Positions 17,906-27,880 of a DNA stretch of 64,000 nt are shown here, piece after piece. The stretch's first letter is position 1, and each line of letters opens with the position of its first letter. The notes beneath the pieces are model-generated. The model was given only the letters and a program-made list of their open reading frames with translations, did no database searches and was not told the origin of the DNA. Position numbers and translations under genes: made by a program. Origin of the DNA: Arthrobacter sp. (GTDB lineage: Bacteria > Actinomycetota > Actinomycetes > Actinomycetales > Micrococcaceae); assembly GCA_031277795.1 (NCBI GenBank), contig JAITLQ010000008.1:1-64000 (forward strand). The letters run 5' to 3'.

Positions 17906-18011
17906 GCGGCGATCGTAGATTCTCGTGCCCCGCGTGGGGAGAGGCCGGGCCCAACGGATCACGAGGGAGCAACGTCTGAACAACATCGGGGTTACTTTCC
18001 ACGCAGCGTGC

Positions 18012-18027
18012 GGTATCCATGGATACC
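18012..18027. promoter_or_regulatory. 16-base perfect palindrome, candidate operator
   Basis: GGTATCCATGGATACC is a perfect dyad about 50 bases before the preferred start of the oxidase gene, in the gap shared with the divergent DUF1761 gene. Its central ATG is in frame with the oxidase but lacks a ribosome site, so it reads better as an operator. The regulator is unknown. Confidence 0.5.
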
Positions 18028-18078
18028 TTGATCACGGCGAACAGCCGTCGACAGCCCCACGACAAGAAGAGCGCACGG

Positions 18079-19422
18079 ATGAGCATCCTCACCCCGCACG
18101 ATCACGCCGGCCCGCAGGTCGTCGCCGTGTCCCCGGAACAGGAAGCGGAATGGCCAGCGCCGTCCGTCCCGGACGCGCACGGCCCGCAGGTCGCCCCCGC
18201 CGTGCCCTTCGACCCCCAGCGCCGCCGGCTGCCCAGCGTCAGGCAGCTGCGCAGCGCCCTGCGCTTCAGGCCCGCGGCCAAGACCGTCGTGGAGCGCCGG
18301 CTGGCCGGCGTCGAGACAGTCGAGGATCTGGCCTCGATCGCCAAGCACCGCGTCCCGGCCGCCGTCTTCGAGTACGTGCACGGCGCGGCCGAGGGGCACG
18401 TGAGCCTGCGCCGCGCCCGGGACGCGTTTGACCGCGCCGAGTTTGACCCCCGTGTGCTGCACAACGTGGAGGACGTCGACCTCTCCACGACCATCCTGGG
18501 CCGGGACGCCAAGCTGCCGCTCATCCTCGCGCCCACCGCGTTCAACCGCCTCATGGAGCACCACGGCGAACCGGCGGTGGCGCGTGCCGCCCAGCGCGCG
18601 GGCGTGCCGTACTCGCTATCCACGATGGGCACCACCAGCATCGAGTACCTGACGCAGGCTGCGCCGCAGGCGGACCTCTGGTTCCAGCTCACCATCCGCA
18701 AGGACCGCGACGCCGCGGCCGAGCTCGTGGACCGGGCCGCCGCGGCCGGCTGGAACGCCCTCGTGCTGGGCGTCGACACCCCGGCCGTTGGTCACCGCCG
18801 CGACGCCTCGCGCCACGGCATGAGCATCCCGCCGCGCCTCACGCCCAAGACCTTTCTGGACATGGCCGCGCACCCGCGGTGGTGGTTCAACCTGGCCACC
18901 ACCGAGCCGCTCGCCTTCGAGTCGCTGCGCCCGCTCACCGGCCCGCGCACGCGCCCGGTCGGTACCCTCTACGACCCCGGTTTGAGCTTCGCGGAGCTGG
19001 CCTGGCTGCGCGAACGCTGGCACGGCAAGCTCGTGCTCAAGGGCATCCAGAGCGTGGCCGATGCCCGGACGGTTGTTGACGCCGGTGCCGACGCCGTGGT
19101 GCTCTCCAGCCACGGCGGGCGCCAGCTGGAGTTCGCCCCTGCGCCCCTCGAGCTGCTCCCCGGCGTGGCGGAGGAGCTGCGCGGCCAGGCCGAGATCATC
19201 ATCGACTCCGGCATCCTCACGGGCACCCAGATGATCGCCGCCGTGGGCCTCGGCGCCACCGCCGTCATGGTGGGGCGCGCCTACCTCTACGGCCTCATGG
19301 CCGCCGGCGAGGCAGGCGTGGACAAGATGCTCGGCCTCTTCGAGGCGGACGCCCGCCGCACTCTGCAGCTCATGGGAGCCAGGAACCTCGATGAAGTGCG
19401 CGGCCGAGTGCGCCTGCGCTGA
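18079..19422 (+). CDS. FMN-dependent alpha-hydroxy-acid oxidase / L-lactate dehydrogenase
   Basis: FMN-dependent 2-hydroxy-acid oxidising enzyme of 447 residues, probably acting on L-lactate. The catalytic His and substrate Arg lie in SSHGGRQLE, and the FMN phosphate site in IIIDSGILTGTQ and VMVGRAYLYG. Residues 1-70 are a variable tail. The ATG of MSILTPH has AGAAGAG upstream; an ATG 20 codons earlier lies inside a perfect palindrome and has no ribosome site. Membrane (lldD-like) and soluble oxidase forms cannot be told apart here. It converges with gdhA. Confidence 0.85.
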   Translation: MSILTPHDHAGPQVVAVSPEQEAEWPAPSVPDAHGPQVAPAVPFDPQRRRLPSVRQLRSALRFRPAAKTVVERRLAGVETVEDLASIAKHRVPAAVFEYVHGAAEGHVSLRRARDAFDRAEFDPRVLHNVEDVDLSTTILGRDAKLPLILAPTAFNRLMEHHGEPAVARAAQRAGVPYSLSTMGTTSIEYLTQAAPQADLWFQLTIRKDRDAAAELVDRAAAAGWNALVLGVDTPAVGHRRDASRHGMSIPPRLTPKTFLDMAAHPRWWFNLATTEPLAFESLRPLTGPRTRPVGTLYDPGLSFAELAWLRERWHGKLVLKGIQSVADARTVVDAGADAVVLSSHGGRQLEFAPAPLELLPGVAEELRGQAEIIIDSGILTGTQMIAAVGLGATAVMVGRAYLYGLMAAGEAGVDKMLGLFEADARRTLQLMGARNLDEVRGRVRLR

Positions 19423-19447
19423 GCCGCAAGCCGCGGGGAAAAGCACA

Positions 19448-19503
19448 AGCCCGACGCCGGGTGGTTCCGTTTCGTGTGAAACGGAACCACCCGGCGTCGG
19501 GCT
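19448..19503. terminator. Bidirectional terminator between oxidase gene and gdhA
   Basis: Two perfect 26-base arms (19448-19473 and 19478-19503) flank a 4-base loop GTGT. The gene 3' ends point toward it from both sides. The base of the stem, AGCCCGACGCCGGG, is a variant of the recurrent CCCGACGGCGGG motif. Confidence 0.88.
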
Positions 19504-19522
19504 GTGAAAAGGGAGCGCTAGA

Positions 19523-20872
<1,350 letters not shown>

Positions 20873-21084
20873 CTAGGTCATGGGTCGAGGTTGAGCCTTC
20901 ACGGTAGATGCACGCCGTGTTTCCGGATCGTTTCGTGACGAGACCGTCCGGACGGTTCAGACCACAGGCCCGCATGCCAGGCCGGGCGCGGTTTGCGGGG
21001 GTCCGCGTCGGTTTCGAACGCGTGAAGCGGAGATTTCGTGGCGTCCCCCCGCGTTGTGGGGTGGGCGAGCACTACGCTGGGTGC

Positions 21085-21465
21085 ATGGCCTCCAAGGATT
21101 CGTCACGCCGTTCCGGGCGCCCACCCGCGTGGTTCTTGATGACGCTCGGGGCGGGGGCCGCCAGCGGCGTCGCCTGGCTCGTTGCGCGGTACCGCCGGGA
21201 CCGGCTCGTGGCCCAGGCGGGGGCGGTGGCCCACCCGCACGACGACGCGCTGACCGCCTCCGCGGCCGAGGCCGCCGAGGCGGCTCCTCCCCAGCCGCCC
21301 GTTGCCGCCGTGAATGCGGCGAGCGAGGTGGCCCCCGGGCCGTTCGCGTCGGCCGGTGCGGCAGAGGCCGCCGACGCCGCCGCCGACGCGGAGGAGCACG
21401 AGTCTCCTGCCGCCGCGGGATCCGGTGGATCCGCCGAAAGCGACCCCGAGGCCTCCCCAGCGTGA
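21085..21465 (+). CDS. Small Ala-rich membrane-anchored protein, unknown
   Basis: Not recognised. A protein of 126 residues with one hydrophobic segment (about 17-33) after a basic start, a short Arg-rich stretch and a long Ala/Glu/Pro-rich acidic tail likely to be disordered. It overlaps the next gene by 4 bases (GTGA), which supports expression as a pair. The ATG of MASKDSS was chosen because the codons before it do not look coding. Confidence 0.55.
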   Translation: MASKDSSRRSGRPPAWFLMTLGAGAASGVAWLVARYRRDRLVAQAGAVAHPHDDALTASAAEAAEAAPPQPPVAAVNAASEVAPGPFASAGAAEAADAAADAEEHESPAAAGSGGSAESDPEASPA

Positions 21466-21932
21466 GCGGCGACTGGACCCAGGCCCCGTGCCCCTGCGGC
21501 AGCGGCGCCGAGGGCGCGGCCTGTTGCGCCCGCTACCTCGCCTCCGCCCGGGGCGGCCGGCCGGCCCTCATGTCGATGCGAGCGAGCGACCCGCGGGTGG
21601 GCGAGGCCGTGCGGGCCGAGGGGGCGCCCACGGCGGAGGCGCTCATGCGCAGCCGCTTCACGGCGTTCGCCGTCCTCGATGCCGCGTACCTGTTGGCGAC
21701 GTGGCACCCCAGCACCCGTCCCGCCGAGCTCGACCTTGATCCAGGGACGCGGTGGAAGCGGCTGCTGATCCAGGACACGGTGGCCGGAGGCCCGGCGGAT
21801 CGGTCCGGCGTGGTGGAGTTCACCGCCGTGTTCCAGGACGAGGACGGGCGCGGACGCCAGCACGAGCGCAGTTCCTTCGCCCGCGAGGGTGGGCGCTGGT
21901 TCTACGTGGATGGGCAGCTGGGTGCGGCCTAG
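21462..21932 (+). CDS. YchJ family (UPF0225) SEC-C motif protein
   Basis: Protein of 156 residues with an N-terminal SEC-C zinc-binding motif (PCPCGSG, then ACCARYL at about 10-28), the MRSRFTAFAV segment and an NTF2-like C-terminal half ending SSFAREGGRWFYVDG, all hallmarks of YchJ proteins. Cellular role unknown. Starts with GTG overlapping the previous stop; its TAG overlaps the TAG of the convergent peptidase gene in the palindromic tetramer CTAG. Confidence 0.85.
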   Translation: MSGDWTQAPCPCGSGAEGAACCARYLASARGGRPALMSMRASDPRVGEAVRAEGAPTAEALMRSRFTAFAVLDAAYLLATWHPSTRPAELDLDPGTRWKRLLIQDTVAGGPADRSGVVEFTAVFQDEDGRGRQHERSSFAREGGRWFYVDGQLGAA

Positions 21933-22657
21933 ACGCCGCCGAGCTCCAGGACCTCGAGCCGTTCCTCACGCGCGCCGTCTGCCGTGCGCGTGATCCGGGC
22001 GGCCACGCCGTCGGGCACCTCGGAGACCACCCGCTCGAGGCGACCGTTGACCCACACGGCGGCCACGCCGTCGTCTAGCGCGAGGGTGCTCGGAAGCCTG
22101 CCCTCCCCGACCCATTCGAGGAGCGCCTCGCGCCGACCCGGTTCGCCCAGGTAATGCGGGCATGCGCCGCCGGGCAGGAAACCGAGGCCGTCCGTCAGGG
22201 GCGCGAGTGGGCCGAATGAATCGGTGGAGCTGGCCTCGAACCAGCAGTTCATGCCAGCGCTGATGCCGGCCAGCACCGTGCCGTGCGAGGCGGCCTCTTC
22301 GAGCCGTTCCACGACCCCGTGCGCGCGCCAGAGCGTGAGCAGATTGGCCGTGGAGCCGCCGCCCACGTAGATCACGTCCTGTTCCAGCAGCATGGAGGCG
22401 TCGCGGTAGCCGTACGGGCTCATGTTGAAGAGGCTCAGGACGCTCGTCTCGGCGCGCTCGGGCGGGAAGGCGGCTTCGAAGCGTTCGCAGGCGCTGGCGG
22501 CGTCGCCGCTCGCGGTGGGGACGAAACAGGCCTTGGGGCGCTCGGCGCCGCTCAGGCTGAGGATCAGATCGTCGATGCGGGAACGGCCGTCTGGCGACAT
22601 GAGGAAGCCCCCGCCGCCGAGGGTGACGATGGTGCCCCGTTGGTGCTGCTCGCTCAT
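21929..22657 (-). CDS. Peptidase E (S51, alpha-aspartyl dipeptidase type)
   Basis: Cytoplasmic serine peptidase of 242 residues in the PepE/cyanophycinase family. The nucleophile lies in GISAGMNCWF, preceded by the YVGGGSTANLL strand, as in PepE. The family releases N-terminal aspartate from dipeptides. The C-terminal strand VPDGVAAR includes one of the recurrent GCCGTCGGGC sites. No upstream partner shares its operon. Confidence 0.85.
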   Translation of the reverse strand: MSEQHQRGTIVTLGGGGFLMSPDGRSRIDDLILSLSGAERPKACFVPTASGDAASACERFEAAFPPERAETSVLSLFNMSPYGYRDASMLLEQDVIYVGGGSTANLLTLWRAHGVVERLEEAASHGTVLAGISAGMNCWFEASSTDSFGPLAPLTDGLGFLPGGACPHYLGEPGRREALLEWVGEGRLPSTLALDDGVAAVWVNGRLERVVSEVPDGVAARITRTADGAREERLEVLELGGV

Positions 22658-22725
22658 GCCCGTCACGGTATCAGCGCCGTGCGGCGAGGCCTGGAACGGC
22701 CTGGAAGGGCACTGGGCCGGGCGGC

Positions 22726-23442
22726 TCAGGCCGCCGGCAGCTGCGGGTGCCGCACGCCGGGGTGGCCGGCCGGGATGTTCTTGAACAGCACCCAGCCCGA
22801 GACTGCGAGGCACACGAGGATGAGCGGGTACGTGAGGGCCGCCTGCGCGATGCCCAGCGCCGTGGTGGCGCCGGCCAGGTAGAGCGCGCCGAAGACCACG
22901 ATGCGCACGACGTACTGGCCCACCCACACCCACGAGGCGCGCGTGTAGGCGCGCAGCAGGACCGGGTCCTTGCGCCACGTGGTCTTGGTGCCGATGATCG
23001 TGCCGAGCACCACGCCCAGCAGCGGCCAGCGGATGACGTTGGCCGCGGCCCACGCGAGCGCGCTCGCCGCGTTGGAGAGCAGGCGCAGCAGGAAGAAGTC
23101 GGCGGCGTTGCCCGTGCGGCCGGCGATCAGCGCCGAGACCACCACGAGCAGCAGGCCCATCACCACGGCGCGCGGCTTGTCGCCGCGGGCGAAGCCGATG
23201 ATCGCCACGATCACCGCGCCGGCCACGGCCGCGCCGCAGGCCCACCAGAGGCTGTGGTTGCTCAGCATCCAGCCGAGCACAAAGGCGATGGGCGGGACGG
23301 AGGCCTCGAGCGCCGCTTTGCCGCCGCCGAGCAGCTGCGTGAGCGATTCGCGTTCGGGCGGGGTGGCCTCGGCGCCCGACGCCGCGTGGTCGGGTTCGTT
23401 GCCGGCGTGGGGGTCGCGCTCGGGGGCAGGGCTCGCGCTCAT
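22726..23442 (-). CDS. DUF3159 membrane protein
   Basis: Integral membrane protein of 238 residues with about six helices after a 40-residue polar N terminus. The segments FVLGWMLSNHSLWWACGAAV and RWPLLGVVLG with GTKTTWRKDPVLLRAY match the actinobacterial DUF3159 family of unknown function. Start placed at the ATG of MSASPAP; an ATG three codons earlier is also possible. Confidence 0.75.
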   Translation of the reverse strand: MSASPAPERDPHAGNEPDHAASGAEATPPERESLTQLLGGGKAALEASVPPIAFVLGWMLSNHSLWWACGAAVAGAVIVAIIGFARGDKPRAVVMGLLLVVVSALIAGRTGNAADFFLLRLLSNAASALAWAAANVIRWPLLGVVLGTIIGTKTTWRKDPVLLRAYTRASWVWVGQYVVRIVVFGALYLAGATTALGIAQAALTYPLILVCLAVSGWVLFKNIPAGHPGVRHPQLPAA

Positions 23443-23531
23443 ACCGCCCATTCTATTTGCCTGCGGGCGTGTACCCGAACGGCGGGCACCCCTCGTGGGC
23501 GAGCGCACATGGATGCCCCACGCTCCGGGCG

Positions 23532-23595
23532 GCTCCCCACGATTCCTTCAGATCCACGCGGGGAATTCAGTGGAAGTGAAGGAAACGTGGGGAGC
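23532..23595 (-). terminator. Long hairpin after the DNA glycosylase gene
   Basis: Arms 23532-23550 and 23577-23595 (19 bases each, one A/A mismatch) start with GCTCCCCACG, and an inner CCAC/GTGG pair extends the stem. It begins 28 bases beyond the glycosylase stop codon, so termination is the simplest reading, although the size equals that of the dispersed palindromes. Confidence 0.65.
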
Positions 23596-23622
23596 GGGGG
23601 ACGGGCATCGGGTCGTGGGGGG

Positions 23623-24810
23623 CTAGAGCGTCAGCGGCAGGTTGCCGCGTCCGCTCACGCGGATCTCGGTGAGGCCCTGCCAAACGGCGGCCTGACGCAG
23701 AAGCCCCGCCGCGACGTCGGGCGTGTGGCTGGGGGCCGAGGGCTCCTGCCAGGCCGCCTGCACCAGCAGTGCGCCTGCGGCACGATCGGCCTTTAGGTCG
23801 ACGCGCCCGGCCATGCGCCCACCCACGAGGAGCGGCAGGCAGTAGTAGCCGAAGACGCGTTTGGGGGCGGGCGTGTAGATCTCGATGCGGTAGTGGTAGT
23901 CCCACAGCCGCTCGGCGCGCGGGCGGAACCAGACGAGCGGATCGAAGGGCGTGAGCAGCGCGTCCGGCGCCAGGCGTGTGGGGAGCTTGGCATCGCGGTG
24001 CATCCAGGCCGGCTCGGGCTTGCCACCGCGCGTGCTCCAGCCCTGCACGGCGACCGGGACGAGGGTGCCCTCCTGTTGCAGTTGTGCCACGTGCTCCTTG
24101 AGCGTGCTCGGCTTGAAGCGGTGGTAGTCGGCGAGGTCGGCGAGGGTCCCCACGCCGAGGCTGCGTGCGGCGCGCTCGAGCAGCGTGAGCTTGGCGGTGT
24201 CCTCGTCCACCTCGCCGAGCGCCTCGGTGGGGAGGACGTCCTCGGCCAGGCCGTAGACGCGCTGGAAGCCCTGGCGGCCGGCGACCGCCACCTCGCCCGT
24301 GGCGAAGAGCATCTCCACGGCGCGCTTCGTCTCGCTCCAGTCCCACCACGTGCCGCGGCCGGTGCGTGGCTCGTGTTCGAGGGAGTTGGCGGTCTGCGGG
24401 CCCTCATCGCGCAGGCGTTCCTTGATGCGCGCCGCGGCCGGGGCGAGCTCCTCGGCTAGCCCGGCGTAGCGCTCGCGGAAGCGGGCCATGCGCGGGGCGA
24501 AGAGGGGGCGGTCCTCCACGGGAAGCAGCGCCGCCTCGTGCGCCCAGTACTCCGTGTAGCGCCCGCTGTCCCAGAGTTCCTTGTCCAGGGCGGCGTGCTC
24601 GTAGACGCCGTGGCGCGAGTGCACCGGCATGTAGTGGCTGCGGCTGAAGACGTTGACGGAGTCGATCTGCAGCACGTGCAGCGCCTCCAGCGCCGGGTCG
24701 AACGGGCGGCGCTGGCGCAGCTTGGGCGTGCCGCCGCCGAAGCCCTGGGCGGCCAGGGCGATGCGGCGGGCCTGGGCGGCTGAAAGCTCGACGGCGGGGG
24801 AGTGGCTCAC
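23623..24810 (-). CDS. YcaQ/AlkX-type winged-helix DNA glycosylase
   Basis: Protein of 395 residues of the HTH_42 (DUF1006) superfamily, which includes E. coli YcaQ (AlkX), a glycosylase that unhooks DNA interstrand crosslinks, and Streptomyces AlkZ. The catalytic Gln-X-Asp motif of the YcaQ branch is present as LQIDSVNVF (Gln48, Asp50). Tandem winged helices follow, with PFDPLVWFRPR and YRIEIYTPAPKRVFGYYCLP conserved. The start is GTG. It may protect against crosslinking or alkylating compounds; no toxin biosynthesis genes are adjacent. Confidence 0.85.
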   Translation of the reverse strand: MSHSPAVELSAAQARRIALAAQGFGGGTPKLRQRRPFDPALEALHVLQIDSVNVFSRSHYMPVHSRHGVYEHAALDKELWDSGRYTEYWAHEAALLPVEDRPLFAPRMARFRERYAGLAEELAPAAARIKERLRDEGPQTANSLEHEPRTGRGTWWDWSETKRAVEMLFATGEVAVAGRQGFQRVYGLAEDVLPTEALGEVDEDTAKLTLLERAARSLGVGTLADLADYHRFKPSTLKEHVAQLQQEGTLVPVAVQGWSTRGGKPEPAWMHRDAKLPTRLAPDALLTPFDPLVWFRPRAERLWDYHYRIEIYTPAPKRVFGYYCLPLLVGGRMAGRVDLKADRAAGALLVQAAWQEPSAPSHTPDVAAGLLRQAAVWQGLTEIRVSGRGNLPLTL

Positions 24811-24872
24811 GTCTCGAAGGGTACCGAAGGGGGCCCACGCTGAGGCGCCCACACGACGTCGGGCGGTGAACT

Positions 24873-24986
24873 CGCGAGTGCGTTGCGCCCTCCGCCGTTT
24901 CGCGAGTGCCGTGTGTCGTCCCAGGGCGCGATGGCGCGACACCGCGCACTCGGGAAACGAAGCAAACGACAGGCGGCACTTGCGAG
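24873..24986. repeat. 114-base nested palindrome (family 3), copy A
   Basis: Composed of four CGAGTGC-type blocks in the order forward, forward, reverse, reverse, so an outer pair (ends) encloses an inner pair (CGAGTGCCGTGTGTCG with CGACACCGCGCACTCG). The same 114-base length and layout recurs at 25553. It sits just upstream of the broken esterase gene. Confidence 0.8.
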
Positions 24987-25116
24987 CGCTCGCGCCCGGC
25001 GCGCACCTGGCGGGTGGGTGCCCACGAACGCGCCGCGAACGGCGGTGCCGCCGGCGCGCCGCGCGGCGAAGGATCGAGGCATGGCCGCGCACGGCGACCC
25101 GGACCAAGGAGTGAGC

Positions 25117-25710
25117 ATGGTGCAGATCCTGAACCGACCAGCGTTCGACGTGGAGTGCGAGGCCGTCCTCGCGCCCATGCAAGCGGCGCTCGGCCCCATC
25201 ACCCGCGAATCCATCCCGGCCCTGCGCTCCGGCGGGACCCCGCTCGACCTGGACGCCGAGGCGCTCGCCGCGGCCGGCCTGACGTGGCGCGACGTGGCCA
25301 TCCCCGGCCACCTGGGCGATGAGATCGAGGTGTCGGTCATCGCCCGTGCCGATCACACGGGCCTTGGCCCCGGCATCTTCCACACGCACGGCGGCGGCAT
25401 GATCGCCGGTGATCGCATGGTGGACGTTGACGGCTTGATCCCGGCCATCCAACGGCACGACGCCGTGCTGGTCACCGTGGAGTATCGGCTCGCCCCCGAG
25501 TTTCCCGATCCCTACCCCGTCGAGGATTGCTACGCGGTGCTGCCGGGGAACGCCCGAGTGCGTTGTGCGCTCTCCTCTGGTTCGCGAGTGCCGCGTGTCG
25601 TCCCAGAGCGCGTTCGCTCGACACAGCGCACTCGGGAACCGCACCGATCGGCACGCGGCACTCGCGCATGCCGGCGGGGCAGGGCTGGCGCCATGCGGTC
25701 GGCCCTGTGA
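25117..25710 (+). pseudogene. Alpha/beta-hydrolase (HSL-type esterase), truncated
   Basis: The first 143 codons encode the N-terminal half of a hormone-sensitive-lipase-type esterase: the oxyanion-hole motif HTHGGGMIAGD and VTVEYRLAPEFPDPYPVEDCYA are clear. At about 25547 homology stops abruptly, where copy B of the 114-base palindrome begins; the frame then runs through the repeat to a stop. The GDSAGG nucleophile elbow and the Asp/His of the triad are absent and are not found downstream, so the protein cannot be a working esterase. GGAG precedes the ATG by five bases, so the stump could still be translated. Confidence 0.82.
25553..25666. repeat. 114-base nested palindrome (family 3), copy B
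   Basis: Aligns with copy A along its whole length with a small 2-base shift near the first block. The outer blocks (CGAGTGC at 25556 and GGCACTCGCG at the right end) and inner blocks (CGAGTGCCGCGTGTCG and CGACACAGCGCACTCG) pair. It directly joins the last esterase codons. Confidence 0.8.
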
Positions 25711-25720
25711 GACTCGCCCC

Positions 25721-25939
25721 ATGGGGACTCCGGGCGGCTTCGAGTTTCGCGTGCGGGGCGAGGACGTCGTGATCACGCACCACGGCAAGCCGGCCACGGT
25801 GCTGCGCGGGCGCCGGGCCGCGGCGTTCCTCGAGGAGGTCGAACGCGGGGAGCCGCAAGAGCTCATGTCGCGACTGACGGGAAACTATCGGCGGGGCAAC
25901 GAGCGCGTCGCGAAGCAGCACCCGCGCAACCGGCGCTAG
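25721..25939 (+). CDS. Conserved small protein, unknown
   Basis: A 72-residue basic protein (GGFEFRVRGEDVVITHHGKPATVLRG in parts, C-terminal NYRRGNERVAKQHPRN) of a pattern that I believe recurs in other actinobacteria. The VVITHHGKPATVLRG segment superficially resembles the start of Phd-type antitoxins, but no toxin gene is adjacent and the resemblance is weak. No clear ribosome site precedes the ATG. Confidence 0.6.
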   Translation: MGTPGGFEFRVRGEDVVITHHGKPATVLRGRRAAAFLEEVERGEPQELMSRLTGNYRRGNERVAKQHPRNRR

Positions 25940-26054
25940 CGCGAGAACCCGGCGGACCACCCGCGCATGCCCGCACGCTGTGCGCACCCCGCCGAGCGCC
26001 GTCCTCAGCTCAGGCCACTCTCATCACCCCCCGAACGCGTGGAGTTCGACATAT

Positions 26055-26076
26055 CGTGAAGCGGCCGCTCTTCACG
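26055..26076 (-). terminator. Hairpin after the antiporter gene
   Basis: CGTGAAG pairs with CTTCACG around CGGCCGCT, about 60 bases past the antiporter stop. A second small stem (CCCC/GGGG around ACGTGC) follows at 26087-26101. Together they are a modest terminator candidate. Confidence 0.4.
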
Positions 26077-26133
26077 GCATGTCGCACCCCACGTGCGGGG
26101 CGGGGAGGCGAAGCGGGGCGACCCAGCCGGGCG

Positions 26134-27705
26134 CTAGCGGTCCAGCGTCACGGTGCGCAGGTCGAGGCGCCGCAGCACCCGGTCAACGGCCTCGGGATCC
26201 ATGCCCTTCTGCTTGCGCGCGGCCAAGACCTCGCGGCGGGCGGCGTCCATCGCCTCGTGCTGCACGGCGTCCATGGCCTCCAGCACGGCCTTGATCTTGA
26301 GCATCTTCTCCGGGTCATCGGAGTAGTCGGCCTCGAGGATCGAGTGCAGCGAGGAGAGGCGGCGCTCCAGGGCGGCGCGGCGCTTCTCCGGGAGCTTGGC
26401 GGCGGCGTCGGAGTTGCGGATCGTCTCGATCGCGACGCGCTCGGCGCGGCGGGCGAGCTGGCGCTCCTGACGCGCCTCCTCGGCGTCGTGCACGGAGAGC
26501 CTGAGCGCCTTCATGAGGCTCGGCAGCGTGAGGCCGGGCAGCACCAGCGTCACGAGCAGCACGCCGGCCGCGGCGGTGACGATGAAGTTGCGGTCGGGGA
26601 ACGCGTCCCCCGCGTCGGTGGTGAGCGGGAGCGCGAGCGCCAGGGCTAGCGTGGCCAGGCCGCGCATGCCGCACCAGGTCAACACCAGCACGTCCTTGAG
26701 CGAGCCGGGCGTGCGGGCCTTGGACTCCGTGCCGACGAACTTGTAGATGAGCCAGAACCAGGCGAAGCGCACCAGCACCACGGTGACGCAGACGGCGATG
26801 ACGCCGGGGATGAAGCGCAGGATGTCGCGGCCCTCGTCCTGCAGGACGTAGCGCATCTCCATGCCGACCAGGCCAAAGGCGGCGCCCGTGGTGAGCAGCT
26901 CCACCACGGCCCAGAAGGACTGGCGCGTGAGGCGTTCCTGCGAGTCCTGGGCGCGGGCGCGGCGGCCCATTTCCAGGGCGGTCACGACCACGGCGACGAC
27001 GCCGGAGGCGTGCACCTCCTCGGCCAGGATGTAGACGGCGTACGGCGCCACGATCGTGACGGCGGAGCGGGCCACCATGTTCGGCACGAAGCGGTTGAGC
27101 CAACCCACGATCCACGCGACGACAAAGCCGAGGACCACGGCGATCGCGGCGCTCATGATGAACTGCAGCACGAGCCAGGCGTCGACGCCCGTGCCACTAA
27201 CGGTCGCCTGCACCGCCACGGTGTAGATGACGATCGCGATGGCGTCGTTGAAGAGGCCCTCGGTCTGCAGCAGCGCGAGCAGGCGTCGCGGCATGGAGAC
27301 CTTGCCCGCCACGGATTCCACGGCCACCGGATCCGGCGGGGCCACGAGCGCGCCGAGCGCCAGGGCGCCGGTGAAGGTCAGGGTGGGGACGATCCAGTTC
27401 GCGATGCCGGCCACGGCAAAGGCCGTCACGGCCACGAGGGCCACGGCCAACAGGATGAGCGACTTCCATCGCACGCGGAAGACCGACCAGCTGGAACGCT
27501 GCGCCGCCGCGAAGAGCAAGGGGGGAAGGAAGATCGGGAGGATCAGTTCGGGTTCGATGTGGATCTCGGGCAGCCCGGGAACCAGCGCCAGCGCGGCGGA
27601 GAAGAGCAGCATCAGCACCGGATACGGCAGGCGCAGGCGCTCACCCACTCCCACCATGAGGACCGTGCCGAACAGCAGCGCGATCAGGAGGACCATGAAT
27701 TCCAT
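26134..27705 (-). CDS. Na+/H+ antiporter, CPA1 (NhaP) family
   Basis: Membrane antiporter of 523 residues with about 12 helices in the first 410 residues, exchanging Na+ (or K+) for protons. The diagnostic ND motif of NhaP-type exchangers is in TEGLFNDAIA (Asn153, Asp154) and the PPDPVAVE segment is at 123-130. A 100-residue charged, helical cytoplasmic tail follows. Upstream, a 175-base leader contains an AT-rich tract near 27796-27830 that is the likely promoter; no known riboswitch consensus was recognised in it. Confidence 0.92.
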   Translation of the reverse strand: MEFMVLLIALLFGTVLMVGVGERLRLPYPVLMLLFSAALALVPGLPEIHIEPELILPIFLPPLLFAAAQRSSWSVFRVRWKSLILLAVALVAVTAFAVAGIANWIVPTLTFTGALALGALVAPPDPVAVESVAGKVSMPRRLLALLQTEGLFNDAIAIVIYTVAVQATVSGTGVDAWLVLQFIMSAAIAVVLGFVVAWIVGWLNRFVPNMVARSAVTIVAPYAVYILAEEVHASGVVAVVVTALEMGRRARAQDSQERLTRQSFWAVVELLTTGAAFGLVGMEMRYVLQDEGRDILRFIPGVIAVCVTVVLVRFAWFWLIYKFVGTESKARTPGSLKDVLVLTWCGMRGLATLALALALPLTTDAGDAFPDRNFIVTAAAGVLLVTLVLPGLTLPSLMKALRLSVHDAEEARQERQLARRAERVAIETIRNSDAAAKLPEKRRAALERRLSSLHSILEADYSDDPEKMLKIKAVLEAMDAVQHEAMDAARREVLAARKQKGMDPEAVDRVLRRLDLRTVTLDR

Positions 27706-27880
27706 CAGTTATCGACCCCTTCTACCCTTTGGTCCATTCTTCCAGGTGGGGGTATCGCCGGTGTTTCGTGTCGGCCATTTCACGCCCTCGGCGAAAAAAT
27801 AAGGCACGTGGCGTAAAATTAGAGATTGATGCACGACGGCGAGCGGCCGGCTTGCGCCGGCCGGTTGCGGGGCGCGAGCG

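Noticed and set aside
27706-27880. Possible riboswitch in the antiporter leader
   Set aside because: The tract is AT-rich and contains small stems, but no known riboswitch consensus was recognised.
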